From: Pseudeuparius sepicola
Taxonomy: Eukaryota > Arthropoda > Insecta > Coleoptera > Anthribidae
Length of the DNA stretch: 64,000 nt
Direction of reading: 5' to 3'
Assembly: GCA_963920635.1 (NCBI GenBank)
Contig: OY987299.1
Coordinates: 16,853,401-16,917,400, forward strand
Shown here: positions 9,808 to 21,482 of the stretch, piece by piece
Layout of the letters: each line of letters begins with the position of its first letter
How positions within the stretch are numbered: the stretch's first letter is position 1
Made by a program: the position numbers and the translations under genes
Notes under the pieces: model-generated
The model's input: only the letters and a program-made list of their open reading frames with translations
Told to the model about the DNA's origin: nothing
Databases searched by the model: none

Positions 9808-11006
9808 CTGCCCAACGGGAGGGAACGCATTAGAAAACATCCACTTCGAATTTGCTTATTTAGAGATAAATCGCTGTAACAATTCTTTTGTAGAAGCTAC
9901 CATGGTATATATGGTATAAATCAGGGACTCTTTAAAATAAGGGGAGCCAGCATGTCACAGTCTATCGCATAGGAAAAGTGAAGCCTTGAGGGGAAGTTTG
10001 TTTTCTGTTGACTCCAAGGAGACCACATGACATAAGTGGGCTGGTACAAGGCAAAGTCTATATGTATACATAGACTTTGGGTACAAGGTTATGTTATATG
10101 TCAGTGTCCAACTGCCATCAGGTTTTATGTGACATGCCAGTGCCATAGATTCGAAAGGAGGCAAAATATTTCCCATAATTCACAATTTTTAAGTTTTCTA
10201 ACTTCCAGATAGTTGATTAAAGGAAATGCGGCCGCCTGCAGTAGTCCCAATAATTGCAACCAGATTTTTCTTGTCTCACCTTTAGTAATCCCATTACGTG
10301 GGCATTACGTATAAGTAAGTAGTTCAAAACAAAAATGGTATTTCGTACATTTTAAATTATTAAGCAGGTAGCTTCAATCAGGTCTTTTTTAAACAGTTTT
10401 TATCTACAACTATAAGTTTATTTTACGTTTGTGAGGTACCTTGGGGGAGAAATAAAATTACAAAAATTTTATAATGAGCACCGAGAAAAACTACATGATT
10501 AGAACTTTTAAGTACAAGACTTAATCTTATTAGTCCATCCAGAAATCTGTGAAAGTTCTTTGGGTAGATACATTCAACAAGGGAAGAAAGTTCAAGTACT
10601 TACCTATTATACCTACTTACATATTACAAATGGTTTGAGGAACCTGGTAACAAGGTGCAATAGCGACAAATTCTCAAATAAGCAAAATCGGCACTGACTT
10701 ACCATCCTTATATTACTTAAATTCCTGGAAATAATTGCAGGAAACCAAATTAAAATATAAAATAAATTTTATTCATTTGACAGTTGCCAGTTGCCATATT
10801 CTGTGTTTGTTGACAGAACATTGTCAAGTCTAATTTTTAGAAATCATAGAAACCATTAATAATTTTTACTAACAATCAAAGTACCTGTTATAATCATAGA
10901 TTCTCCAATAAAATGGCATACTTGGCATCACTGAGACCATTAGAATGAGGAAAGAAACGGCCTCACTTTGGAAAGTATAATGCTGGGTGTCCTTACTTTA
11001 AAGGGT
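9808..11006. other. Lectin-gene intron, mostly unassigned
   Basis: Non-coding intron sequence. A near-palindrome AAAGTCTATATGTATACATA followed by GACTTTG lies at about 10052-10079. The short minus-strand ORF at 9955-10176 has no known domain and is not supported as a gene. Confidence 0.35.
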
Positions 11007-11182
11007 CCCTGGTATAAATGAAGTTACTTGGAACAGCATAAAAACCTTTGAATTTTATACGGGTGATTTTTGCTGATAAGTCTGGTATTTTTACCAGTAG
11101 CAGAGCGTGGTAAATGCTATTAAATAGATCGCGCCCCGTATATCACCGTGTTCCAAGTGAGTTCATTTATATTTTACCAGGG
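11007..11182. repeat. MITE, 176 bp
   Basis: CCCTGGTATAAATGAA at the left and the inverted TTCATTTATATTTTACCAGGG-type end at the right pair over about 30 bp, including TTGGAACA against TGTTCCAA. No ORF. It lies in the lectin intron. Confidence 0.6.
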
Positions 11183-12752
11183 TAGCTAGAGAATAGGCGC
11201 CTCGGCAATAAAATACGAGACAAAACCCTTTTTTAACGATATTAAACGACACCTGGTAATAGTAGTAAAAAGAGATGAAGGAGACAGAGAAGATAGATAT
11301 TGTAGTAAAAACAAGTGACTGCATGCTTGCGGCATTCAATTCAGCTCGAAAACTGAGCTCCAGACAACCTAGCTAATTAGTATCTTATCTTTAAAATAGG
11401 AAAAACTCCCAAAACCGTTCAATTTGGTATACAATGGATAGGGGATAGGTGCGTACAAAAAGCAAAAATCTGAGAATGGTAGAAGATAGAAGACTAAAGT
11501 AGATACCTTTATTTCTAATTTTAGAGAGAAATGCATAACAAGAAGTTGCTAAAAGGTTGAAAAACTAAATACTATAACTTTATAAATAAGAATTTACAAA
11601 ATCGTCATATCTGGTACATTTACCTCAATCATAACATTAATTTGCTTAATTTGACTTTCACTGAATTCCAAATGATTTTTTCTTCCAAATTAACCAACTA
11701 ACCGGAGCACACGGGTTCTATAGGTGTAATTTGAATTTTCTTAAGCCATTTTTCATTTAAACGCCTTCATTTCAAAATACGGGGTGTCCAAGTGAAAAAG
11801 CACGAAACCGTTGACTGAAATAATATTAATAAGACGACGAAACACATTGTGGAATTTCAGTCAAGAAATTCGAAGAAGAAATGGAATAAAACCCAAAGAA
11901 CAAATAATAATTTTCACTTATATTTTATGAAGAGCCTCGAGATATAGTTACTCGATTAATAGAAATTTAAATTTCCGTAACAGTGACGTCACTGTTCCGG
12001 TCCATACGAGAGCATTTTCGAGAATACATGGAGTACCTAATTATTATATAAGGAAGCAATTAAAACATATTATTACAAATAATAATCTGTCTATACTTTA
12101 AATACCTCAATAAAACCTATTAAATGGAAATTTTCTACTTTGTTCAATTCAACTTTGTGGACCCTTAGTGGTTCGAAACATGTACAGTTTTCATTAAAAA
12201 CTGATTGTGGAGTTTTGACTGAAAGAATTCTACTTTGTTTTAATTGTAGAATTGTTTGTCACGTGAAAATGATCCTCGATATAGTATAAAAGATTTGACA
12301 GCGGCGAAGAGGGAGCTAATGCGCGATCGCACGAAATTCGAGCTTAAATTTGGTGTGTTTTTTCTATAAAGACAATTTCGTAATGTAAACAAGATTGTAT
12401 TTAACAAAAACTTGTACACAATTTGAGTTATGTATTTCAAAAGACACAACAATTTATAGGTGTAACTCTAAAATAAACAAAAAGTTCCAATAATAAATAA
12501 TAAATAGCTAAATACGCAATAAACCAAACCAAAATTTTACAAGCATAAATAAGTTACAGATGACAAACGCTTTTATCCTTGTCTATCCATTAGACAAAGG
12601 CTTTTATCGATTCATTTAAAATTTAAACCACAGGCGAAGGCAGCAAAAAAATTGGGGGTATCAAAATGTTCAACACCTTTGAGGTACTTGAAAAGAAAGA
12701 AAATAAGGAAGAAATAAAAAAAATTTCCTAGATTAGAATTAAAAATGAAATA
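11183..12752. other. Lectin-gene intron, unassigned
   Basis: AT-rich sequence with no ORF of interest. A motif GGTTCGAAACATGTACAG at about 12170-12187 resembles tails of Penelope-like elements but lacks the partner sequences needed to call one. Confidence 0.35.
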
Positions 12753-13679
12753 CAGGGTGAGTTACGTAGGCCGCGGTGGTCTATATCTTCTACATTGTTA
12801 AGGCTAGAAAAAAGTATAGACAAAACTTGTAGAGAAATATGAGTAGATACTACATGCCGAAAATATTTTCCAATATACAGAGTGATCCAATAAGTAGTGG
12901 CGTCCCAAAGTTATGTTTTTTTAAGGGAACACCCCGTAATTTGTTACATTTTTGGAAAGCCCTTAAAGAGTATGTTCTTTTTGGTATAGGGTATTATGGA
13001 ACTTTAAAGGTTAGGGAGTTAATTCCATTTTATTCTAAAAGAGTTCTTCAAAACGGCCGATTACATGATTAGGGTGTCAAAATGTCCCTTTTTAAGCTGT
13101 AAAAAATAGGAAGACATATTTTTGTTAATTTCTGGTGTAGTGGAAATAGTTGAAAATACCTGTAACACCATCAATAAAAAAAATACTGCACATGAAGAAA
13201 TAAAGTTACCGCATAATAAATTATGAGATCGGCTTATGTTATTTATTAATGACGTTACAGGTAGGGTTTTTTATAGCTTTAAAAGTAACATTTTGACCCC
13301 CTAATCATGTAATCGGCGCTTTTAAAGCCCTTTCTTAGAATAAAATGGAAATAACTCCCTAACCTTTAAAGTTAGACCGATAATACCCTATATCAAAAAG
13401 TAATACAGTTCCAAAAGTGGCCCCTTTTTTAACCAAACCTTTAAAGATATACCCTTATTAATACCCTATGTCAAAAAGCACATACTCTTTAAGGGCTTTC
13501 TGAAAATGTAACAAAATAGGGGGTGTTCCATTAAAAAAAAAAAACTTTGGTGTCGCCACTACTTATTGCAAAATATTTTCGTAATGTAGTACTCATGTTT
13601 TACAAGTTTTGTGTACACTTTTTTCTAGCATTAACAATGTAGAAGATATAGACCACCCCGGCCTACTTAACTCACCCTG
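12753..13679. mobile_element. Foldback element with TA-CAGGGTGAG ends
   Basis: The ends CAGGGTGAGTTACGTAGGCC and the inverted GGCCTACTTAACTCACCCTG are flanked by TA (12751-12752, 13680-13681). The arms are about 400 bp and include a block of internal near-duplicates (TTTAAAG-TTAG and CTTAAAGAGTATGT). The 77-aa frame at 12839-13072 lies wholly in one arm and is mirrored in the other, so it is not treated as a gene. Confidence 0.8.
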
Positions 13680-14202
13680 TATAGTATCCCACACGAACTA
13701 ACTGATTAATTTGAGAGATATTGAATATAGAGTTTTTGGCCTACCTACCAATTCTCACAGTATGTCTACATTTCTTGCGAAAAATTTGTTGTTTTATTAA
13801 TGGTTATAAACTGTTATAAGTGAAGGTAGTCTTAAAACAAAATAACAGTAAAAATTATAATAGATGTTGCCAAATGCCTTTGGTCATAAAAGATTATCGA
13901 TGATTTATTTTTATGTCATATTGTTTTATTTAAAAATAATTAATAGCATACACCAAGAAGAATCCGCAAGATAGAATTTATGTTTTTAATTTCCATAAAG
14001 CATTGAAGCGTATAATTTGTTGCGCTGAAATATAAAAGATTTTGTAAGGAGGACATGAGATATCATCAAGCTGACTAAAATGTATAGCCTTTCGAATTTT
14101 TTTCATTATTCTATTCGTACCTATTTGTCAGACACACGGTATAGACCAGAAGACATACACCACAATTAAAAAGATTAAAACAAAATTTATAAATCAACTT
14201 AC
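13680..14202. other. Lectin-gene intron 5' end, unassigned
   Basis: AT-rich intron sequence directly after the exon 1 donor at 14202. No element was recognised. Confidence 0.4.
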
Positions 14203-14296
14203 TGTTTGCACAACTCCTGGGGTCTGGTAACGCTAGCCTCCTCTGTGCCATCACCATAGCTGCTCCTAGAAGAAGGAGCGTTGCTTGTCGTATCAT
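14203..14296 (-). CDS. Secreted C-type lectin gene, first coding exon (signal peptide)
   Basis: This exon encodes 31 residues plus one base. It starts at the ATG at 14296-14294 with a hydrophobic signal peptide (LLLLGAAMVMA, residues 7-17), followed by a short arginine-rich linker and Cys29. The donor GTAAGT follows at 14202. A CAG acceptor at 14306-14304 sits seven bases before the ATG, so at least one untranslated exon lies further right; I could not locate it. The exon ends in phase 1 and the exon at 9565-9807 begins with the matching two bases, giving an Arg codon. The three exons read as one open frame of 165 residues. The gene resembles the conserved secreted insect single-domain C-type lectins of about 200 residues. 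The likely product is an extracellular lectin-fold protein; the ligand is unknown. Confidence 0.85.
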
Positions 14297-14303
14297 TTTA
14301 AAT

Positions 14304-17008
14304 CTGGAATAAAACAAAAACGCGTTAGATCCCAAAAGTTTACACCATCAGAGACCAACCAACCACTATAAACTGTAACAAAAACTATTTGGTTAAAAAC
14401 ACGTTTATATTCTCTAAGAATTTCCAAATACACCAAGCACAGACTGCTTACTTTGCGGTTACGCCAGAACAATGGTTAAACTTATAATGTAGGTACCCCC
14501 GCTATATAATGCGAATGAGATGGGAAATATTATAAAGCCAAAACATAACAATAATAGTAACTCCCCTTTCGCAATGCTTCGTGAGACGCTGCAATAACAT
14601 CATGAGCAATTTTAATTAAGTAAAAGTAAGTCGTGTTTTGTCACGTCTTTTTTTATCGTAATAAAGTCGTGCGATGTGAAAAGTGTAATTAAGTATTCAT
14701 TTGCTGACTGGTCGGAAAAGTTTCACTTTTTGTAGACAAATTGTCTGAATCGAGTGCTCGCAACCATGAATAATTATTTTAAAAGAGGTACGGTGGTGAC
14801 GACACACATATTTCAAACGAAACAAGTCCTTTTATTGTGAGTTAATTGTGCGTGCAGAATAGCGCTGGGTGCGTTTTTCTGGCCGAATTGGAATCATTTA
14901 GTGAATTGTTTGGGACAACATTCGAAAATTTCCCACATTTGACTTTCATAGATACTTCCCACGTTGGTGTTTAGCCAGAAATCGCTACGCTAACCACGGC
15001 GCATTTTTAGAAACACGCAGGCCAAAGTTCGAAACGCCAACACGTCTTGGAAATAAATGGGATAGAAAGTTTTTCAATGAGCAGATAAAGATGTACACGC
15101 GCGGCCCTTGAAATCGTTCCAATACGTGCGGACGCAAAGGCGTTCAACTGACAACGTTGCAATTACCCCTCCCCTCTCTCGCGGTTTGAAAGCCGGCGAT
15201 AACCTTAAAAGCGTAAGTGACGGCAAATCTAACATCTTATTACGCGACATTACCTTACGTGACATTGCCAGTTACAATGCAAAAAACAGTAAATTCGGCG
15301 CTGTTAGGTTGGCCTTAGATTGCCTGAATAATAGTGGAAAATCTTATAACCCTGCCCACGGGCATTGGTGGCTTTTTTCGCAAAAGTCTTTCGACAACCT
15401 CGAATATAGAGCCGTTCTAAAAACCGAAGAAGGTGGTAAATCTCTTAATTGGGTGTCGTACTTTCCTCCGGTACCAAAAAGAACCTCGAAAATCCGATAT
15501 CTAAGAGAAATTCCCGATTCACGATTAACCACTTTCGAGAAACGGGACGGCTGTAGAATCAGCGAAACAGACGGAAAATCCTCTGAAACCACTATTGTAA
15601 ATTCCTTGTTTTTCTCATTTCTCGATTTTTCCGGGGACCGGGAAGCATCAGAACCTCACCCGAGGACTCCAGGGAAGCTTTAAAAATTGAAATGAACCAA
15701 AGATTTGGTTCGTGGTTAAGATAAAGAAGTGTAATAAACCAATGTAAAAAACCACTACAAGATTCTTCTATAATAACACAAGTATACTTAGATATTATAC
15801 CTTGTTTAACTAATACCACTTTGACAATCAAAGAAATCCGCCTAATTTCACGTTACGTGAATCTCAAAACACCAAGAAACTGTGTAAAACTATAAATCCA
15901 CTTTATTATAATGATAATGCAGCGATTTATTAACCTATTTTCGTTGACTGACGTATGGCAATTTTTATTTTCTACGGGGAGGAGCGGGTCGGACGAGGGA
16001 ATGTAGGGGAAGTTGTTGATTTGTGAAGCCGTGGAATTGGCGCAACGTTGCCGCACTTACCCGAAATTCTTGATTTCTTGCTTATTTCTCATGCCTAGTG
16101 GAATGATTTATGAGGCCGCGCGTGTACCTAGTCTTTATTTAATTTCAGAATTTATACAAAATTTGATTAATTAGTTTTAATTAAGAGAATATATTTAAAA
16201 AAATAAAAATATCAGCGCACTGTTATGTAGTTCTGTGACCAAACTTTTGGCGAGACATGTTAATATGAACTTTTGGCCATACATTCCCGAATGTGTGCCG
16301 TTTCGTTTTTAATCAACCAGGAGTTCTTACGATCCCACACCTGACACCATATTTTCTAAGAAAACCCCACACCTGAGTTTCTTTAATTTTTATTGAAATT
16401 GGGCATTGATTGATTGCCCGTGTTTTAAATTTTGAAGATCTAATGCTGAAATGGATTACCTCAACATTTACCTAGCCCAAAAACAGAATAATTATTTTGC
16501 TGTATTGTGTTCATATTTTTATAGCAAGAGTTATCCTCGGGGCTATGCCAAAATATTTTTTTCTTGAAATCGGCAGTGAAGTGTCCCAAAATTGTCATTG
16601 AAAGCTCAGAAATCGGCACTGAAGTAGCCCCTTGGCGAGATGTAAACATCAAACGTCAGACGCGGAGCCATCGCCCGTCAAAAGTGACCAAATATTCAAA
16701 ACCCGGGCAATAAAGGCCCATTTAACTATTCGTACACATTGGGAAATTGTTACCTATGTAGCAACGCAATCTATCAGTATAAACATTTTTGTAGGTTTGA
16801 ATATCAATAGATTTGTTATGAAGGCTGCGAGGCAGCACAACAAGCAGCAGTTTGGTTTTTCTGTTCGAAGGCGCCGTGTCTTGTCATACTTGACCTAGGT
16901 AGAGCGATCGTCAAAGTCAAGCAACGTTGCGCGCAGTTGGTTCATGGACGCGGGTGATCCCGTATGATTATTTTCTTGCATAATAAAATATTTTTTTCCG
17001 ATTTAAAA
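14304..17008. other. Upstream region of the lectin gene, unassigned
   Basis: This holds the unlocated 5' untranslated exon or promoter of the lectin gene, or intron before it. It is less AT-rich around 15080-15680, where a 191-codon open frame exists on the plus strand. That frame has no ATG (it begins at TTG 15108 and has no internal Met), no recognisable motif, and an overlapping open frame on the other strand. A part of this region may be regulatory, but nothing specific can be shown. Confidence 0.3.
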
Positions 17009-17109
17009 ATAAATAATATGTACCTCGACACTGAAGTTCTTTTCGGCAACTAAATTCCACACGAGTCATAAAAAGTTGAACTTCAGTGCCTTGGTAGGTA
17101 CATAAATAA
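17009..17109. repeat. Hairpin, about 100 bp
   Basis: ATAAATAATATGTACCTCG then ACACTGAAGTTCTTTT on the left pairs with AAAAGTTGAACTTCAGTGCC then TAGGTACATAAATA on the right, with small mismatches and a loop of about 28 bases. It could be a tiny MITE or a miRNA-type hairpin; the sequence alone does not decide. Confidence 0.5.
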
Positions 17110-17117
17110 CTATTATT

Positions 17118-17202
17118 CCTGAAAAAATCAGCTGTGAAAAAAATCAGCTGTGACACCCCTAACATGGAAAAGTTTTAAAATTTTACAGCTGATTTTTTCA
17201 GG
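17118..17202. repeat. Short inverted repeat
   Basis: CCTGAAAAAATCAGCTGT at 17118 is inverted exactly as ACAGCTGATTTTTTCAGG ending at 17202. The left half carries an extra direct copy of AAAAAATCAGCTGTGA. Confidence 0.55.
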
Positions 17203-17310
17203 ATCGTTTAATAAAAATATTTAAAATCAAGTGGTAACCTTGTCCGACAAACACTTTCGGGAAATTTCTTATGTCAGAAATTGTCCAAGTGGACATAAAG
17301 ACCACATATA

Positions 17311-17445
17311 GGGCGAGTTTTTAAAGTCAACACAAATATGCGATGGAATCCATGAGAACAATCACAAGTGCAGAAATTTTTGAACGATCCAATCACGTTG
17401 CTTGGATGGATTCCAGATATTTGTGATGACTTTAAAAACTCGCCC
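17311..17445. repeat. MITE, 135 bp
   Basis: GGGCGAGTTTTTAAAGTCA on the left and the inverted TGACTTTAAAAACTCGCCC on the right, continuing inward through ACAAATAT and GGAATCCAT, form arms of about 42 bp. It is flanked by ATA on both sides. Confidence 0.65.
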
Positions 17446-17558
17446 ATACAAAGTCTCAACGGTGAGCTAATAAAAAATTTTTGTACGCATGGGCCCGAGG
17501 ACTAAACCTTTTTTAAGTGTCTAACATTTTTAGTTTTCAGTTGTCAACCTAATGTATA

Positions 17559-17700
17559 CAGTGTCCTTCAAAAAAGTTCGCACCATAGGGGGGAAATTTT
17601 TAATTAACGTTTTATTTTGAAATTTAATTTTGGGGTTACCTTTTGCTTTAAAAAAGATGAAAAATGACCCACTCAAACGTGGTCATGTGACTTTCGTTAT
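17559..17700. repeat. Partial copy of the 25.4-kb foldback family
   Basis: It begins TA-CAGTGTCCTTCAAAAAAG then TTCGCACCATAGGG, and matches 25360-25500 through GGGTTACC, TTTTGCTTTAAAAAAGATGA and CAAACG-GGTCATGT. The inverted partner arm was not found, so it is truncated. Confidence 0.65.
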
Positions 17701-18217
17701 CTGTCATAAATGACATTTAAAAAAATATATCACCAAAAATGGGTTTAGTTGTTAAAATATCAAAAAGTTTTACTTTAAAAAATTGTTTGTTTTTCAATTT
17801 TACGTAAGTGTACCAAATTAGAACGCTCTACTAAAATATTTAGTTTTTTGCCAATTTTTAATATTTATGAAATTTCTGAAAATTTTTAAAACTCGGAACT
17901 TCGTAAAAACTATTTTATATCACCAGCTTTATCATTCTATTAATTTTTTATTACTAATTACCGATAAGAATAGGTATTTTCCAAAAGAAAATTATATCTA
18001 CGCTTTAAAATTATGTTATGTATGTTTGTTGCAAAGTTGATGTACCGTCTAGCATTTTGGGTGTAAATTTAGTTACATTAGGTTTCCCAGTTCTAAATTG
18101 ATGCCAAAATAATAATAAATTAAAATATCATCAAACTTATTTACGTATCTAAGCAAAATTCTTGACTTTTATGGAACAAATAATAATTTATTACCTTTAA
18201 GTTTAATTTCACATTAA

Positions 18218-18354
18218 TCGATATTGATGAGTAGGCCATGGAGAGAATAGAAGCAATTGTTTTTATTTGACAGTTTGATAACTGTCAAATAAAAACAACT
18301 GTCAAATAAAAACAATTGCTTCTGTTCTCTCCATGGCCTACTCATCAATATCGA
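18218..18354. repeat. Near-perfect hairpin element
   Basis: A left arm of about 55 bp, from TCGATATTGATGAGTAGGCC to CAATTGTTTTTATTTGACAG, pairs almost base for base with the right arm ending at 18354. The loop side contains a second copy of the CTGTCAAATAAAAACAA unit. It is a foldback or MITE-type unit without ORF. Confidence 0.75.
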
Positions 18355-18533
18355 CTCGACTCTAAATTTTTAATACTTATATCCAAATATATACAACTAT
18401 TTTTTACTAAAAACCAAGTCGGTTATTACAACATAATATTTTGTGAGTAGTTTTAAATTAACTTTTTAATTTTTAAAATGTTTTATGTTTTAATTATTAA
18501 TAATATGTCAATATGTCCTTTAATATTTTAGCA

Positions 18534-19291
18534 CACGGGCGTAGCCAAGGGGGGGGTTTCGGGGGTTCAAACCCCCCCCCCCCCCCGAAATAAGCAAAAT
18601 ATTACCTAATATTATCTATCCTTGTTAAGGATAGAGACGTGAATCATTATTACTGTCGAAAAATGGAGGGGAAAAAAAGGAAGGGTGGTAAACCTAAAGG
18701 TATGGACTACTGGAAAAAATGGTGTAGTCAAGGTCAAGGGGTTTCTAATAAAGAAACAAATTTGGATTTAGCTATCAAAGCTTCAGCTACCATGCATGCT
18801 GATAAGAAGACTGCCTACCCCGAAATCTAGTTTGGAATGCCTAGATATGTGCGATAAAAACCTTTATCCTAATATTTACACATTACTACAAATCTTGGCT
18901 ACCATTCCTGTATCCACTGCTACCCCAGAGAGGTCTTTCTCGAGCCTAAGGAGACTGAAAAACTATTTACGAAACACTACAAGTGAAAACAGACTTAATG
19001 GTTTGGCTCTAATGAACATTCACTATGGAACAGAAATTCATGCAGATGAAGTAGTAGATATATTTAAAAGAAAAAGCCGAAGATTTCTTCTTTAATGGTT
19101 TTAGATTTAGTGCAGAGGAACGAAATTAATTTATCCATTTCATTTAAAGTTAAGAACTTTATAAATATATGTCGTAGTTTTTCGGATGGATATATAGATA
19201 TTAAATTTCATATAAGTATATTTTTGTTGTTTTATTTACTTCTCAAACTAAACCCCCCCCCCCCCAAAACTAAATCCTGGCTACGCCCGTA
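18534..19291 (+). mobile_element. Internally deleted hAT transposon with 8-bp target duplication
   Basis: The ends are CACGGGCGTAGCCAAGG and the inverted CCTGGCTACGCCCGTA. Both are flanked by the 8-bp duplication TTTTAGCA (18526-18533 and 19292-19299). Poly-C runs lie just inside both ends (about 18577 and 19253). The 758-bp body retains the C-terminal dimerisation region of a hAT transposase, so most of the gene is deleted. Both the target duplication and the domain agree with the hAT superfamily. Confidence 0.9.
18639..19095 (+). pseudogene. hAT transposase remnant (C-terminal dimerisation domain)
   Basis: The second frame (18796-19095, 99 codons) carries the hAT family C-terminal signature: LLQILATIPVSTATPERSFS, then SLRRLKNYLRNTTSENRL and GLALMNIHY. 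The preceding frame (18639-18830) encodes a basic, unassigned segment ending in an overlap with the second frame, so a frameshift separates them near 18800-18830. The catalytic core and BED zinc finger are missing; a full hAT transposase is about 600-700 residues. Not functional as a transposase. Confidence 0.85.
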
Positions 19292-19385
19292 TTTTAGCAC
19301 CTAAAAAATAGAAAATTCTGTTTTGATTGCCTATTTTATAATTGCTCTGATGATGATCGTGTTCTTGATCGGAACATACACACTA

Positions 19386-20928
19386 CACAGTGTCTCACTT
19401 TAAGAGTGAAACAACCTTATAACTTCTTTAATTTTTAACCGAAATTTTTACCAAAGGTAGATGGCATTTAGGCATTTTTGCCTACTTATTTCCAAAAAAT
19501 TAGTTGTCTACATCAAAGTCAAAGCCACCTGCGATGCCACAATCGAAGCTAAAAATCCGAAAATCATAGTAGGCATTTTTTTCAAAAAAAAAGTACTAAA
19601 AAAAGTTGTTCAGAATCGATCCAAAACCCTAAATACAAAATTTTTTCAAAATTAAATAAAAAATAAGTAAAAATTAAAAAAAAAATAAAATTTGTTTTGT
19701 AGCTTTTAATTTTATTTTGAAAGGATTACTTTTTAAAAACAACTAGCCTTCAAAACTTCCGTGGCACACTTTTCTAAATGCAGAAAATTCTTAAATTACT
19801 ATTTTTGGACTTTTAGAATTTTGGATTCAGAGTCCTGGATCCATTCTGAACAACTTCTTTTAGTAATTAGTAATAAAAAAAAGCCTAATACGGCTTTCGG
19901 ATTTTTAGCCTCGATTGTGACATCGCAGGTGGCTTTGACCGGCACCGTCGCAATAACAAGGCCCGCCAGCTGAAAGCGATGAGTCAACCAAGGGAGGTGA
20001 GCCTAAGGCGCCAAATTCAAATTTCAAGGTGTCAACTTGGAAAATTTGGTAAAAAAACACTTTAAAATGATTGTTTACATATATGTATAGCTCATGGTTT
20101 TACAACACGGATAATAATCTACGAGAGTGAAAGTCACATTTTCAAAGGGGTTTGGTGCATTTAGATATCTACCGGTAAAATTTTCGTAAATGCCAATTTT
20201 TTCTTATTTGCCTGCCTAGATACAACTAAATTCGAATAAATAAAACCATAAAACAAAACTTACTGATTTAAAGGTGGTTACGTTTAATCACGTAAAATTG
20301 TTAGGTATAACACTCTCCAACAGTCTAAACCAAAATCCTGGAAAACTGTGTAGGAACAAAATCTCTTTTGATGGACTTAACCCACTTTTCCCTTAAAATG
20401 GGGTCTTTATGGAGGAAAAAGCGGACACATTAGGACCGCCTTTGTAGTTTCCCTTGCAGTTGGGAACGGAACACGTCCACGGCATGATTTAAATTAGTCC
20501 GAAACTATAGACACAACCTAAAACCTATAAACTAAAATTGAACTTTAATCACTTTATTCTGAACCACTGCTATTTTACCACCTTATTAATAAAATTCCAC
20601 GTCCTATATTACTAAAAAACACAGTCCAGCACACAACAAACGTTGTGTAAAACAGGAAAATCACCAGACAAGTAAACGTAAACAACTTCAAAAAGCAACC
20701 TCCCGACCTCCCTCGAGGCCAACGTTATAGTAGGCCTTGGACCTCCCTGTGATGACGTAGTGACGTTTCGCGTCGCCAGCTGGCAGGCCTTTATCATTGC
20801 GACGGTGCCGCTTTGACTTTGTAGTAGGCAACTAATTTTTTGGAAGTGAGTAGGCCATAATGCCATCTACCTTTGGTTAAAAATTAAAGAAGTCATAAGG
20901 TTGTTTCACTCTTAAGTGAGACACTCTG
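19386..20928. mobile_element. Long-TIR element with TA-CA-AGTGTCTC ends
   Basis: The left end CACAGTGTCTCACTTTAAG and the right end CTTAAGTGAGACACTCTG pair over about 170 bp (including AACAACCTTAT and GGTAGATGGCATT), with TA on each side (19384-19385, 20929-20930). The interior has a second inverted pair, about 19508-19570 against 19880-19940 (AAGTCAAAGCCACCTGCGA). A GC-rich block around CCGTCGCAATAA (19945) is inverted at about 20790. No transposase was seen; the short frames inside are mirror copies. Confidence 0.7.
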
Positions 20929-21215
20929 TATGTAAGCAATTACAACAAATTACTGGAAAAAAATAAAAATAAAATATTGTGATAACACACAGTCACATTT
21001 TATTTCGATGGTTGATAGTCAGGAAATGTAATTTTGGAAAAATATAATGCTTAGGCCCGTTTCACAAAGGACGGATGACCCGCGCGGATCATCGGTCTAG
21101 CACGGTTGTTGAAATGTGCCAATTAACATGTACGCGTAGCATCGGTCGCGGAATCGAAGCGCTGTTGACTGCTGCGTAGTTTTTCAAATTATTTCGTTTT
21201 GGTTTGTACGAAAAA

Positions 21216-21482
21216 ATGGCCCGAAACAGTGATAATAAATATCGATTCGGCACCGAATTGTTAATATCAGCAATAGAGCAGAAGCCATGCATCTGGGATA
21301 CATCTTGCAAAGATTATAAAAATCGAGATATAAAAAATAATGCCTGGGAGGATATAGCTCAATTATTGGTCCTTGTAGACAGAATCGTTCCCTTTTGCGC
21401 CTTTGCCTTTCTCTTAACCTTTTTACGCACAAAGCGACAACAGCGCATACTGTGCACTGCTCAAACGCATGTCGACGACTGA
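21216..21482 (+). pseudogene. MADF-domain fragment
   Basis: From ATG 21216 the frame reads FGTELLISAIEQKPCIWDTS, then KDYKNRDIKNNAWEDIA, the first half of the MADF (Myb/SANT-like) DNA-binding domain. Harbinger elements often encode a separate Myb/SANT or MADF protein. After residue 55 the similarity ends and the frame continues into unrelated sequence. On the opposite strand, around 21370-21480, an arginine-rich frame resembles the N-terminus of Harbinger transposases, but this is weak. The fragment sits just inside the left TIR and is not a complete gene. Confidence 0.6.

Noticed and set aside
9406..9919. Several frames over 9.4-9.9 kb on both strands
   Set aside because: All are shadows of lectin exon 2, whose own frame matches the C-type lectin domain and has exact splice phases.
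12150..12230. GGTTCGAAACATGTACAG as a Penelope tail or hammerhead
   Set aside because: The CTGANGA box and flanking coding sequence are missing, so one short motif is not enough.
15108..15683. 191-codon plus-strand open frame upstream of the lectin gene
   Set aside because: It begins at TTG, contains no Met at all, has no recognisable domain, and the reverse strand is open over part of it.
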